Shown: positions 25,526-36,839 of the stretch, in pieces
How positions within the stretch are numbered: position 1 is the stretch's first letter
Layout of the letters: every line of letters begins with the position of its first letter
Assembly: GCA_029891385.1 (NCBI GenBank)
Contig: CM057228.1
Location: forward strand, 82,944,964-83,008,963
Reading direction: 5' to 3'
DNA from: Erythroxylum novogranatense
Taxonomy: Eukaryota > Streptophyta > Magnoliopsida > Malpighiales > Erythroxylaceae
Length of the DNA: 64,000 nt
The notes under the pieces: generated by a model
Database searches by the model: none
Told to the model about the DNA's origin: nothing
What the model saw: the letters and a program-made list of their open reading frames with translations, nothing else
Position numbers and translations under genes: made by a program

Positions 25526-25790
25526 TATCCTATTCATGAAAAAGAGGCATTAGCACGTCTCAAAACTTTGAGAAAATGGCGAATAGATCTACTCGATAAA
25601 ATTTACAATTCATCTGATTCTCAATACTTATGTGGATTTACAAGATATCAACTTTCATCAGTACCAATTATAATCGAGGACGGTGATCGGATGGCAATTA
25701 GAGCTAGTCGATATCAATTTAATATTCATTATATTAAATCGGCTAACAATTTTCTTGCGAGATATATTAACAAGAGAATGGAAGCATTAA
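25526..25790 (+). pseudogene. RNase H fragment, block 1
   Basis: This is the C-terminal part of the protease-RT-RNase H polyprotein, starting just before the catalytic Glu segment (HEKEALA). It retains a slightly altered DSQYLCGFTRYQL and the final NIHYIKSANNF. The upstream end is cut by the satellite. The stop (25788-25790) overlaps the start of the transactivator (25778). Confidence 0.8.
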
Positions 25791-27224
25791 TCGTTCATTT
25801 CGAAAGTACAATTGAATTAAAGGAAGCGAACTCACGAATTACAACTTCAAAGTATGAATATTCGGGTAAAACAAGAACAAATTACTAGTGAACTTGAGCA
25901 TTCAAAGAGACACTCTGGTTTTAAAACCAAAGGAGCAAAGTTCTAAAGCATCAACATCGACATCGAGGATCAATCACATTGCTACTATAACTACTCAAAT
26001 TCAAAAGCATCTGTTCGAGTAATCTGAAGCTATTCAGGGTTGCACCTCAAGGTCCACGAAATAATACAAGTATCAAAAGCACCGGTTTCACTTCCGTGAA
26101 ACCATATATAAATACTTCATCATCAATAACTTCCTCATCGGTACCTCAAAAGGTGGTGATAATCAAGAATCAAGCACTATGTGATATATAATGGTCCTTT
26201 TCTGGTCTTTATGATCGGTGGCATAAGGCGACAATTCATATTACAGCAAAAGCATGTCATCCATAAGAGTTTTTCTACTAAGCGAAGCTGAAAAATCTTT
26301 CCAAGAATTTCAGCATCCATCACTTCGACCACAATACAAGGCAATTACTGAACTCCAAAGTACCACCAATGTCCAAGTTAACTACATTGGGCAAAGCAAT
26401 TGACATGGAGCAATTCATGCGGTTCTGCGAAAGCACTTCACGAAGAATCAAAGGTCCTCACTTGACATGTTTATGGATTGTTTCCAAGCACTCAATCATT
26501 GGTGAAGAAATGAAACAATTTCAATACTACCCACAAAATCGTGGCAAGTATGGTCCCAAAGCGGTCATCTTCCCGGCGAAACCATTAACAACTTATTTAT
26601 TATTTGAGTGGATTAGTGACACCATTTATCTACAAGATATGAAGTTATTAGCGGACTTCCCATCCGGTTTAGTCCATGCTATCAAGCAATTCAAGGATCG
26701 TTTTGCGTGAAAGAAATATATATTAAAGTCTACAAGACTATCCAATTTTGAAGCATCCGATGAAGAAAGCGGCCGATGGCGGCGATCATTACTTGAAGAA
26801 TTGCCTTTCTTGATTGGCATAAGCAATATCAGTATCCTCCATAGATGAAGCACCTCATTACGAATTCAATTGGGATTTGGTAAACAAATTCAATTTGAAT
26901 TGTTTTGAAGGAATTTATACTCAATGTCTCAAGATTCAAGCAGACTCAACAATCAAGATCAACTATCGTGGCCATAATGTCTTATTAACGTCAATATGGA
27001 AGCATCCCATCCTAGCACATGAATTACCAGTCTTACAACGTTTTCAAGCACCGTTCAATGACTTATCAGAATGTTTTCACACTCTAAGCTTTGCTTGGCG
27101 TGAAGCACTTTACTGGCGATTACAAGAATATCCCACTCACAGATGTAAACACTGTCCATCCTCTCAAGCACAAGGAGAAAGTACAAGCAACCCGGACGAC
27201 GAACTTATTATCATTGAAGAATAA
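25778..27224 (+). pseudogene. Transactivator/viroplasmin (TAV), block 1
   Basis: This corresponds to 59117-60584. It has an N-terminal coiled-coil segment, a viroplasmin-like segment recognisable by YVIYNGPF, a long middle domain, and a Cys/His-containing C-terminus (HRCKHCPSS). In caulimovirids this protein drives reinitiation on the polycistronic RNA and forms inclusion bodies. At least five frame breaks interrupt this copy. Several sit where better copies have CAG or CTG. Confidence 0.8.
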
Positions 27225-27239
27225 AACATCAGATCAAGT

Positions 27240-27450
27240 ACGAAGCACTACTATCGCAATAATGTAGTCTTTTTACTTTCGGCAGTCCTTTGACTGTCCA
27301 CCTGTCTGTCTTTTTCTTTACTTTTTCTTTATGTCATGTAAGATGCCCCTTTAGCATCTTGCTTTTTTCTTTAAGTCTTTTCTTCTTTTAGGCTTTTTCT
27401 TTATGTTAAGTCTGTCTGTACTATGTTATTCCCTTTTGCGATTATAAATA
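27240..27450 (+). promoter_or_regulatory. Pregenomic RNA promoter, block 1
   Basis: A TATA box TATAAATA (27443-27450) lies downstream of a T/C-rich stretch with repeated CTTTTTCTTTA-like phrases. There is also a hairpin AGATGC...GCATCT around 27342-27360. The start site is expected about 25-30 bp beyond the TATA box. Every copy of this intergenic region in the array keeps the same layout. Confidence 0.7.
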
Positions 27451-27479
27451 GACGCCTTGGGTATCCTTAATGGGTACAA

Positions 27480-28146
27480 CAAGCTTTCCATACATTACTC
27501 TCTCTATCTTCTCTCTTCGCACTTAAGTCGATTATGACGTTCAGCGAGCCCTAAGAACGAGTTAGAGTGATTATGGTTAACTTCTTATCACCCTTCGATT
27601 AATTCAAGCATACAAATCATGCATATATTTTATCAAATCATACTTCTTATTATTTTATTTATTATAGCTATCATTCATGCAATCTTACATTATACAATCG
27701 GTATCATTTAAAATTATTAAATTTATTATCATTCTTTTAAAATCTTTTCACGACTTACAAGATTTTGATTTTCGAATGGCTTATTTTCACATCAAGCGTA
27801 TGTTGAAGCTACGAATCAAAGCACTAGATAATCAACAGCGAATCTGAAGAACTTAAGATTAAAACAATTGCAAGAAACAAGAAAGCAAATGATATTTACA
27901 TGATCCCGTTTAAGAATTCTCCGGATCACCCTCTTTATAATGAAGAACAAGAAATTCTTTCTCTTGCCAAGCAAATGATTGAAGAATCGTGATTTAATTA
28001 AGCTTTTAGATTATTGTATTTTAGATTGTATTGCGAGCATAAATATTATGTATCCAAATTATCTCTTCTTATCATTTAAATAAAATGAATTATTTTGATC
28101 ATCGCCGATCACTTATACAAAGAATTAGTTTTATAAAGAAATCGAA
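27480..28146 (+). other. Leader with small ORFs, block 1
   Basis: The first notable ORF (ATG 27619) opens MHIFYQIILLIILF, is strongly hydrophobic, and stops after 31 codons here but runs 70 codons in block 2. A second frame (ATG 27776, MAYFHIKRMLKLRIK) would encode about 100 basic-to-helical residues in a less damaged state; here it is interrupted. AAATAAAA near 28078 is a possible polyadenylation signal. Confidence 0.5.
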
Positions 28147-28325
28147 ATGGAACAAAGAAAGTTTATTGACTTATATCATGAACATATAAAATGGCAAAAG
28201 AAAATCAATGTTTTCAACTTTTAATAAATGCAAGAGTTTTATTAGATCAAACATTATATATTTATAATTCAGTTCAAAATGATAGATATGAACTTGAACA
28301 AGAAATGGATTTACTTATTGACTAA
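28147..28325 (+). pseudogene. Small ORF 'D', block 1
   Basis: This copy of the 59-codon ORF seen intact at 33616-33795 carries a one-base deletion near 28190. The predicted peptide is helical, with no recognised domain. Confidence 0.55.
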
Positions 28326-28339
28326 AGCATTCCATCAAC

Positions 28340-28901
28340 ATGACATTTCAATTATCTTATTTTATTAATTATTGTTTACTGTCATTATTAATCAAATACA
28401 TGTTTATGCTTTTACTTTATTTCAAGCACAACCTTTACTTTTCTTTATAATTGCAAATCGATTATTTATTCCTCATGAAATAATTTGTCAATATTTTGAA
28501 ATTAGTTGTCATCATCTAGATATTACTCTTAATTATTTATATAGAACTATATTAGGTCTCAATACTGCGTAATCGGTTATCTCATACGACTCGATGATAG
28601 AGATATAATTTTGATTTCTCACCTCCATCGAGGAAGAATCGAAACCTTTGAATTATTAGAAGATGAAAATGAAATAGAAAGATTAACACAAATACAACAA
28701 GATATTTTCTCGAACAAATTTCAAGGAATTTAGAATCTTGAATTACAACAACAATTATCTTTGTTAGAATCATTATCACAATTATTTCCTTAGATACGAA
28801 ATAGAAGATATAGAAATCACCAATCTTGATTATGACAACATAGATGAAGATATAAACTATGATCTGAACAATGTCGATTGTAGTAATTTCAAGATTTTTA
28901 A
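28340..28901 (+). pseudogene. ORF 'E', block 1
   Basis: This ORF of about 190 codons begins MTFQLSYF. It has a hydrophobic N-terminal half (two likely membrane-associated stretches in the first 80 residues) and a strongly acidic C-terminal half (ELLEDENEIERL). Several indels break it. I know no homologue; the N-terminal/C-terminal contrast suggests a membrane-associated protein with an acidic tail. Confidence 0.55.
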
Positions 28902-29170
28902 ATGAAGCTGTCCCATCTGTTTAGATTTACAAGATAGAATTCATTACACACAACAAGCTATAATTCATTATAAAGATCATATACAATACAATGAAAATCG
29001 TATTGATAGTCTTATATTTCTAGGAATCAATCGTCTCGGCGAACGACCTACGAAGAACATTTATCGTGGTGCAAAGATTACATCAACAATATATAGAACA
29101 ATTAACACAATTAGAACAAATTGAAGCTGATCATCATTGTTATCATCCATATCATCCCAATACATTATGA
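28902..29170 (+). pseudogene. ORF 'F', block 1
   Basis: This corresponds to the intact 89-codon ORF at 47171-47440. Its stop overlaps the movement-protein start in ATGA (29167-29170). The CPIC motif near the N-terminus is partly lost here. Confidence 0.55.
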
Positions 29171-30153
29171 CTTCTCAAACTTCTACCATCCTCGATGTAG
29201 ACAATTTAGAATTAATCAATCCTTAGGAACTTTTCAAGTTTCTACCTTAATAACTTCAAGATAAAAGAATCAAATTGCTAAAGCTCAATTAGATTTAAAG
29301 AAAGGTCAAGACATTCACAAATCAACAATAAAACAAATCTTTAATAGACAAAATCTTATTTATTATGGAAAATTATTCAAGAACAACCTATTGAATTGAT
29401 CAATGTCATGGAAATTTAAGAATTAGTTTAATTAATCCCGAACAAATTCATAGACAACTACAATTATTACCGAATCAAAAGCGAAAGAAAATTGGATATA
29501 TTCAATTATCTACCATCCAAATATTATTAAAATCCACTTTTCAACAAGGAATTGATACTCCTATTAGAATGGCAATTTTAGATGAAAGAATGAACAATCT
29601 AAATGATCAAATTTTAGGAATGATGAATGGAAATTTACAATATGGAAAAATCAAATTTAACACTCGTTTAAAATTAGGAATTCCCTTAATTTCTTCTGAA
29701 TTGGATAAAGCTATTACAATTGCATATAAATTCTATAGAACTAATTTAATGACTCCCGGACAATATCCCTTTTCATTAACTTATCAAATTAGTTATGCAT
29801 TAACTAATTCACATCATAGTATTGATTTCAAACATCTTAGAACAAATCTATTTAGATCAATTGTTCCAAGAAGTTGCTAAAGTAGGTATTAAAATTCAAC
29901 CAAAAGTACAACCACTTCCAGCAATACAACAACCCTTTGAACCAGCAATTCCATTAATTGAAAGAAGACATTCTTTTTCAGAATCATCATCAAATAATAC
30001 TCCTTTGTTAAGATCTCTGTCATTAAGACATCATAGACCTCTTTATATAGAACGACCATTAAGAATAACAGAACCTAATAATCAAACAAGACAGTTAGAT
30101 GAAATTCAACAGAATTATCTACACTATCAACTTATTTAGTGCAGAAATTATGA
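29167..30153 (+). pseudogene. Movement protein, block 1
   Basis: About 328 codons, resembling the caulimovirid/30K-type movement protein that alters plasmodesmata. It is recognisable by an internal stretch with MAILDERMNNLNDQILGMMN, the GIPLISSELDKAITIAYKFY segment, and ALTNSHHSIDF. The longest open parts are 29569-29880 and 29822-30139, in different frames. The start ATG overlaps the stop of ORF F and the stop overlaps the next ORF's ATG. Confidence 0.7.
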
Positions 30154-30375
30154 CAACATTAACAAACCTTACGCAACATCTAGAATCAATAGTACAAACA
30201 CAAGAAATAATAGAGCAGAAAATTGAAACTATTATACAAACCCAAATAGAAATAGTATCATTAATACAACAAATACACAAAAATTCAAGAGACAAATGAC
30301 CAAATAATTGTAAAAGATCCGCCCAGAAAATGGTATCGAGCTAGTAATTACAAAAATACCCGAGAGCGAAGTTAA
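30150..30375 (+). pseudogene. Short coiled-coil ORF 'H' (VAP-like), block 1
   Basis: It starts MTTLTNLTQHLESIVQTQEI, and residues 1-50 form heptads rich in Ile, Leu and Gln. Caulimovirus virion-associated proteins begin with a similar coiled coil, so VAP is the likely role. It contains the primer site near its end and its stop abuts the capsid ATG (TAAATG). Confidence 0.6.
30331..30341 (+). other. Primer binding site, altered (block 1)
   Basis: TGGTATCGAGC occupies the position of the tRNA-Met site TGGTATCAGAGC seen intact at 63703. The change falls exactly at CAG. Confidence 0.8.
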
Positions 30376-30907
30376 ATGCAAGACGAATCAATCGAACAAG
30401 TTGAAAAGAATATTCAAGTACAATTACATGAAGTAACCGATCTCATACGAAATTACATCTTACCCTCTCGAAAAGAAGAATATATTGGTCCGTATTTTCA
30501 AATGAACATAAGGATGAAATAATTTTAGGTTATGAATCAACAAGATCGAGAACTTTTATGGATAATGACGAAAAACCGAAAGTAGTACTACTCAAGAATT
30601 AAAATTAAAAGAAAAATTAGGAGATAAAAGAAAACAACATTTCAACCATCAAGTTATACTTGGAAAATGACAAAGATGATTTTTACATCAACAAGGATAT
30701 TATTATAAAGGTACAAAATACGAAAATATCCAGATGAATATAAACCAAAATTTCAAAATTAACAATTGACAATATCTTAAATTTAGGTATGCACAACAAA
30801 TCTTTGAAGAAATCTTTCAAGAATGGTTTTCCAAAATATTATTATTATTACAAGTAGAAAACCTTTTGGCAATCAATCGCAACAAAAGATTCTCTCTATT
30901 ATTTTGT
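30376..30907 (+). pseudogene. Capsid protein, 5' fragment, block 1
   Basis: The ATG follows directly on the stop of ORF H. Only the N-terminal acidic region and the beginning of the core remain, ending where block 2 RNase H sequence is joined. Confidence 0.75.
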
Positions 30908-31296
30908 TATTAGTTCAATTAGATGCAACAATGATGTATGGGCAAGTTGTCTTTTAGCCAAACCCCTACTCGGAAGAAATACCAACTTTGCAAATATATA
31001 AATGGAACATTTAATTCTGCGAATTAAATTATCCTATTCATGAAAAGAGGCATTAGCTTTGTCTCAAAACTTTGAGAAAATGGCGAATAGATCTACTCCC
31101 GATAAAATTTACAATTCATACTGATTCTCAATACTTATGTGGATTTACAAGATATCAACTTTCATCAAGTACCAATTATAATCAAGACGGTGATCGGATG
31201 GCAATTAGAGCTAGGTCGTTATCAATTTAATATTCATTATATTAAATCGGTAACAATTTTCTTGCGAGATATATTAACAGAGAATGGAAGCATTAA
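30908..31296 (+). pseudogene. RNase H domain, block 2
   Basis: It opens with the catalytic-Asp strand (LVQLDA in better copies) and contains the later QYLCGFTRYQL region, with frame breaks between. The stop overlaps the transactivator ATG at 31284. Confidence 0.75.
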
Positions 31297-32700
31297 TCGT
31301 TCATTTCGAAAGTACAATTGAATTAAAGGAAGCGAGAACTCACGAATTACAACTTCAAAGTATGAATATTCGGGTAAAACAAGAACAAATTACTAGTGAA
31401 CTTGAGCATTAAGCGAGACACTCTGGTTTTAAAACCAAAGGACAAAGTTCTAAAGCATCAACATCGGCATCCGGGATCAATCCTGTTGCTACTATAACTA
31501 CTCAAATTCCAAAAGCATGTTAGGGTAATCTGAAGCTATTGGGTTGCACCCTCAAGGTCCACTGAAATAATACAAGTATCAAAGCACCGGTTTCACTTCT
31601 GTGAAACCATATATAAATACTTCATCATCAATAACTTCCTCATCGGTACCTCGGGTGGGCGATAATCAAGAATCAAGCACTATGTGATATATAATGGTCC
31701 TTTTCTTTGGTCTTTATGATCGGTGGCATAAAGCGACAATTCATATTACGACGAGCGATGTCATCCATAAGAGTTTTTCTACTAAGCGAAGCTGAAAAAT
31801 CTTTCCAAAATTTCAGCATCCATCACTTCGACCACAATACAAGGCGATTTTCTGAAACTCCGGTACCACCATGTCCAAGTTAACTACATTGGGCAAAGCA
31901 ATTGACATGGAGCAATTCATGCGGTTCTGCGAAAGCACTTCACGAAGAATCAAAGGTCCTCACTTGACATGTTTATGGATTGTTTCAAGCACTCGATCAT
32001 TGGTGAAGAAATGAAACAATTTCAATACTACCCACAAAATCGTGGCAAGTATGGTCCCAAGCGGTCATCTTCCACAGGCGAGAACCATTAACAACTTATT
32101 TATTATTTGAGTGGATTAGTGACACCATTTATCTCTGAATGTGAAGTTATTAGCGGACTTCCATCGGTTTAGTCCGTGCTATCAAGCAATTCAGGATCGT
32201 TTTGCGTGAAAGAAATATATATTAAAGTCTCTGCAGCTATCAATTTTTGAAGCATCCGATGAAGAAGCGACCGATGGCGGCAATCATTACTTGAGAATTG
32301 CCTTTCTTGATTGGCATAAGCAATATGCGGTATCCTCCATAGATGAAGCACCTCATTCTGAATTCAATTGGGATTTGGTAAACAAATTCAATTTGAATTG
32401 TTTTGAAGAATTTATACTCAATGTCTCAAGATTGACGGACTCAACAATCAAGATCAACTATCATTGGCCATAATGTCTTATTAACGTCAATATGGAAGCA
32501 TCCCATCCTAACACATGAATTACCGGTCTTACAACGTTTTGAAGCACCGATTGATGACTTATCGAATGTTTCACACTCTAGCTTTGCTTGGCGTGAAGCA
32601 CTTTACGATTACAAGAATATCCCACTCAGATGTAAACCTTGTCCATCCTCTCAACCTGAGGAGAAAGTACAAGCAACGGACGTGAACTTATTATCATTGA
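31284..32700 (+). pseudogene. Transactivator/viroplasmin, block 2
   Basis: This is the most heavily interrupted copy of this gene in the window; no open piece exceeds about 60 codons. It is still collinear with 59117-60584 throughout, so the damage is small indels and not rearrangement. Confidence 0.75.
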
Positions 32701-32714
32701 AGAATAAAACATCG

Positions 32715-32927
32715 GATCAATCTGACACTACTATCGCAATAATGTAGTCTTTTACTTTGGCGGTCCTTTGACTATCCACATGTCATGCTCTTTTCTTTAC
32801 TTTTCTTTATGTCATGTAAGATGCCCTTTAGCATCTTGCTTTTTTCTTTAAGTCTTTTTCTTCTTTTAGGCTTTTCTTTATGTTAAGTGCATGCATACTA
32901 TGTTATTCCCTTTTGCGATTATAAATA
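32715..32927 (+). promoter_or_regulatory. Pregenomic RNA promoter, block 2
   Basis: TATA box TATAAATA at 32920-32927, with the same upstream pyrimidine repeats and GATGC/GCATC hairpin as block 1. Confidence 0.7.
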
Positions 32928-33092
32928 GGCGCTTGGGTATCCTTAATGGATGCAACAAGCTTTCCATACATTACTCTCTATCTTCTCTCTTCGCACTTAA
33001 GTCCGATTAATGACGTTCAAGCGAGCCGGAAGAAAGGTTAGAGTGATTATGGTTAACTTCTTGTCACCCTGATTAATTCAAGCATACAAATC

Positions 33093-33305
33093 ATGCATAT
33101 ATTTTATCAAATCATACTTCTTATTATTTTATTTATTATAGCTATCATTCATGCAATCTTACATTATACAATCGGTATCATTTTAAAAATTATTAAATTT
33201 ATTATCATTCTTTTAAAATCTTTCACGACTTACAAGATTTTGATTTTGAATGGCTTATTTTCACATCAAGCGTATGTTGAAGCTACGAATCAAAGCACTA
33301 GATAA
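33093..33305 (+). CDS. Hydrophobic leader ORF 'A'
   Basis: This is the most complete version of the small leader ORF: 70 codons, of which residues 3-45 are almost wholly Ile, Leu, Phe and His with two possible membrane helices (IILLIILFIIAIIHAILH, then IILKIIKFIIILL). Its ATG lies roughly 165 bp downstream of the TATA box and is early in the leader. AT-rich sequence favours Ile codons, so it could be chance, but the first half is conserved between copies. Confidence 0.4.
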   Translation: MHIFYQIILLIILFIIAIIHAILHYTIGIILKIIKFIIILLKSFTTYKILILNGLFSHQAYVEATNQSTR

Positions 33306-33548
33306 TCAATGAGCGAATCGAAGAACTTAAGATTAAAACAATTGCAAAAACAAAGCAAATGATATTTACTGATCCCGTTTTAAAATTCTCGGATCACCCT
33401 CTTTATAATGAAGAACAAGAAATTCTTTCTCTTGCCAAGCAAATGATTGAAGAATCAATGATTTAATTAAACTTTTAGATTATTGTATTTTAGATTGTAT
33501 TGCGAGCATAAATATTATGTATCAAATTATCTCTTCTTATCATTTAAA
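33250..33548 (+). pseudogene. Leader ORF 'B', block 2
   Basis: It overlaps the end of ORF A in another frame. The start MAYFHIKRMLKLRIK is shared by all copies. It includes a segment LYNEEQEILSLAKQMI; no known family. Frame breaks are present. Confidence 0.4.
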
Positions 33549-33615
33549 TAAAATGAATTATTTTGATCATCGTAGATCACTTATACAAAAGAATTAGTTT
33601 TATAAAGAAATCGAA

Positions 33616-33795
33616 ATGGAACAAAGAAAGTTTATTGACTTATATCATGAACATATAAAAATGGCAAAAGAAAATCAATGTTTTCAACTTTTAATAAATG
33701 CAAGAGTTTTATTAGATCAAACATTATATATTTATAATTCAGTTCAAAATGATAGATATGAACTTGAACAAGAAATGGATTTACTTATTGACTAA
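33616..33795 (+). CDS. Small ORF 'D', intact
   Basis: An uninterrupted 59-codon frame from ATG to TAA: MEQRKFIDLYHEHIKMAKEN, then a leucine-rich helix and an acidic end. Fifteen bases separate its stop from ORF E. No domain is recognised; length and amphipathic character suggest a small helical protein. Conservation of start and stop in every array copy argues that it is real. Confidence 0.55.
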   Translation: MEQRKFIDLYHEHIKMAKENQCFQLLINARVLLDQTLYIYNSVQNDRYELEQEMDLLID

Positions 33796-33809
33796 AGCAT
33801 TCCATCAAC

Positions 33810-34372
33810 ATGACATTTCAATTATCTTATTTTATTAATTATTGTTTACCTGTCATTATTAATCAAATACATGTTTATGCTTTTACTTTATTTCAAGCAC
33901 AACCTTTACTTTTCTTTATAATTGCAAGTCGATTATTTATTCCTCATGAAATAATTTGTCAATATTTTGAAATTAGTGTCATCATCTAGATATTACTCTT
34001 AATTATTTATATAGAACTATATTAGGTCTCAATACTCGTGTAGGTTATCTCATACGACTTCGATGATAGAATATAATTTTGATTTCTCACCTCCATCGAG
34101 GAAGAATCGAAACCTTTGAATTATTAGAAGATGAAAATGAAATAGAAAGATTAACACAAATACAACAAGATATTTTCTCGAACAAATTTCAAGGAATTTG
34201 AATCTTTGAATTACAACAACAATTATCTTGTTGAATCATTATCACAATTATTTCCTTCCGATCTGAAATAGAAGATATAGAAATCACCGATCTTGATTAT
34301 GACAACATAGATGAAGATATAAACTATGATCTAGACAATGTCGATTGTAGTAATTTCCCAGAAGATTTTTAA
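33810..34372 (+). pseudogene. ORF 'E', block 2
   Basis: Start and stop are present, the latter in TAAATG shared with ORF F. Indels lie near 33978, 34050 and 34200. Confidence 0.5.
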
Positions 34373-34638
34373 ATGGTATCCCATCTGTTTAGATTTACAA
34401 GATAGAATTCATTACACACAACAAGCTATAATTCATTATAAAGATCATATACAATACAATGAAAATCGTATTGATAGTCTTATATTTCTAGGAATCAATC
34501 GTCTCGTGGAGCGACCTACGAAGAACATTTATCGTAGTCTGAAAGATTACATCAACAATATATAGAACAATTAACACAATTAGAACAAATTGGCCGAGTC
34601 ATCATTGTTATCATCCATATCATCCCAATACATTATGA
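34373..34638 (+). pseudogene. ORF 'F', block 2
   Basis: Altered at its start relative to the intact copy at 47171, and shifted near its end. The central RIHYTQQAIIHYKDHIQY is preserved. Confidence 0.5.
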
Positions 34639-35618
34639 CTTCTCAAACTTCTACCATCCTCGATGTGAGACAATTTAGAATTAGCGAATCCTTAGGAACT
34701 TTTCAAGTTTCTACCTTAATAACTTCAAGATAAAAGAATCAAATTGCTAAAGCTCAATTAGATTTAAAGAAAGGTCAAGACATTCACAAATCAACAATAA
34801 AACAAATCTTTAATAGACAAAATCTTATTTATTATGGAAAAATTATTCAAGAACAACCTATTCGAATTGATCAATGTCATGGAAATTTAAGAATTAGTTT
34901 AATTAATCCGAACAAATTCATAGACAACTACTGATTATTACGAAATCAAAGCGAAAGAAAATTGGATATATTCAATTATCTACCATCCAAATATTATTAA
35001 AATCCACTTTTCAACAAGGAATTGATACTCCTATTAGAATGGCAATTTTAGATGAAAGAATGAACAATCTAAATGATCAAATTTTAGGAATGATGAATGA
35101 AATTTACAATATGGAAAATCAAATTTAACACTTTCGTTTAAAATTAGGAATTCCTTAATTTCTTACGAATTGGATAAAGCTATTACAATTGCATATAAAT
35201 TCTATAGAACTAATTTAATGACTCCGGACAATATCCCTTTTCATTAACTTATCAAATTAGTTATGCATTAACTAATTCACATCATAGTATTGATTTCAAA
35301 CATCTTAGAACAAATCTATTTAGATCAATTGTTCCAGAAGTTGCTAAAGTAGGTATTAAAATTCAACCAAAGTACAACCACTTCCACAATACAACAACCC
35401 TTTGAACCGGCAATTCCATTAATTGAAAGAGACATTCTTTTTGAATCATCATCAAATAATACTCCTTTGTTAAGATCTACATCATTAAGACATCATAGAC
35501 CTCTTTATATAGAGCGACCATTAAGAATAACGAGAACCTAATAATCAAACAAGGCGGTTAGATGAAATTCAACGACAATTATCTACCTTTATCAACTTAT
35601 TTAGTGCAGAAATTATGA
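34635..35618 (+). pseudogene. Movement protein, block 2
   Basis: Collinear with block 1 but with more frame breaks; no open piece above 60 codons. Landmarks including MAILDERMNNLNDQI remain. Confidence 0.7.
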
Positions 35619-35802
35619 CAACATTAACAAACCTTCGCGACATCTAGAATCAATAGTACAAACACAAGAAATAATAGAAACGAGAAAATTGAAGCTATTA
35701 TACAAACCCAAATAGAAATAGTATCATTAATACAACAAATCAGACAAAAAATTCAAGAGACAAATGACGAAATAATTGTAAAAGATCAGCCCCGAAAATG
35801 GT
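35615..35802 (+). pseudogene. ORF 'H', truncated by satellite
   Basis: The coiled-coil frame is cut at its 3' end, inside the primer site: viral sequence ends at TGGTAT and satellite sequence follows at once. Confidence 0.6.
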
Positions 35803-36240
35803 ATAGGGTATAAAAGGTTTGATAGCATACCTTCCTTCACTTCGAGTTTTGGGTAGATCGATGGTATCGGGCGTCGGTATGGGCACAGGCTGCCCTACGT
35901 CTCGTGTTAGAGTTATCGGCACATCCTTGCTTAGATCCGGTATTATGAAAATAACATGGCGGCGTGGTGGGTATAAAGGTTTGATAACATACCTTCACTT
36001 CGAGTTTTGGGTAGATCGGGGTATAAAGGTTTGATAACATACCTTCAACTCGAGTTTTGGGTAGATCGGTGGTATCGAGGCGTCGGTATGGGCACAGGCG
36101 CCCTACGTCTAAATGTTCGAGTTGTCGGCATCCTTTGCTTAGATCCGGTATGAAAAATAGCGCGTGAGCGTGGTGGGTATAAAAGGTTTGATAGCATACC
36201 CTTGACTTCGAGTTTTGGGTAGATCGATAGGCGGATCTTT
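35803..36240 (+). repeat. 160-bp satellite, about 2.7 units
   Basis: Units begin at TATAAAAGG 35809, TATAAAGG 35972, 36022 and 36178. The spacings of 163, 50 and 156 bp show two normal units and one truncated to about 50 bp. Each full unit carries a TGGTATCG motif (35862, 36070), the phrase GCCCTACGTCT and TTAGATCCGGTAT. The array runs into the assembly gap, so its true length is unknown. Confidence 0.88.
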
Positions 36241-36340
36241 NNNNNNNNNNNNNNNNNNNNNNNNNNNNNNNNNNNNNNNNNNNNNNNNNNNNNNNNNNNN
36301 NNNNNNNNNNNNNNNNNNNNNNNNNNNNNNNNNNNNNNNN
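36241..36340. other. Assembly gap, 100 N
   Basis: Exactly 100 N, a conventional scaffold gap of unknown real size, between satellite and viral sequence. Confidence 0.99.
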
Positions 36341-36835
36341 AAAAATAGTAGATGGAGTTTTATTCCATATGGTATGTAAGTTATTATTTACTTATTATTA
36401 TTGAAACTACACTTTTATAATCCATCAATCTATCAAAAGAATGGGATTACGTTAATGCTTGGAAATAATTTTCTCAAAATTATATAACCTTTTGTCGATA
36501 TTTACATTATATAACTACTGAACCCATATTAAGAATCACGAAATGGTTATTTCACGAATCCTACTTTATCATACATCTTATTATCAACAATTAAAAATAG
36601 TCATTGAAACTTCGTAAGTTCGGTTTTGCTCTTGAATAATACAACCATACTGTTGAGGTCGATAAACTATTAGATTAAATGTAGTGAAATAAAACTAGAT
36701 CTGCAAAAATCATAATACGGATGTTGAAATTAAACTAAAGGATCCTCTTGAAATTAATATCGAATAATATACCATATACTCACTTAGATGTAAAGAATTT
36801 ACAAGAATGTAATTACTTGAAAAGTTAATTACGAT
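36341..36835 (+). pseudogene. Protease-RT polyprotein fragment, block 3
   Basis: A plus-strand piece matching about 57411-57930: the end of the protease region and the linker before RT. It is unusually degraded, with several deletions, and joins minus-strand coiled-coil ORF sequence at about 36836. Confidence 0.7.
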
Positions 36836-36839
36836 ACAG

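Larger units (their letters stand above)
25526..30907 (+). mobile_element. Endogenous caulimovirid, block 1
   Basis: This plus-strand block runs from inside RNase H through transactivator, promoter, small ORFs, movement protein, coiled-coil ORF and primer site into the capsid gene. It stops at 30907, where capsid sequence joins RNase H sequence of block 2 with about 5 bp of shared sequence (GTTAT). The missing part equals the rest of the capsid gene plus protease and RT. Many 1-3-bp indels break the frames. Confidence 0.9.
30908..35802 (+). mobile_element. Endogenous caulimovirid, block 2
   Basis: This plus-strand copy continues directly after block 1, from RNase H through to the primer site region. 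It ends inside the primer site (TGGTAT, then satellite). It is a near-repeat of block 1 with its own set of small indels, so blocks 1 and 2 form a tandem array with an internal deletion at the joint. Confidence 0.9.
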
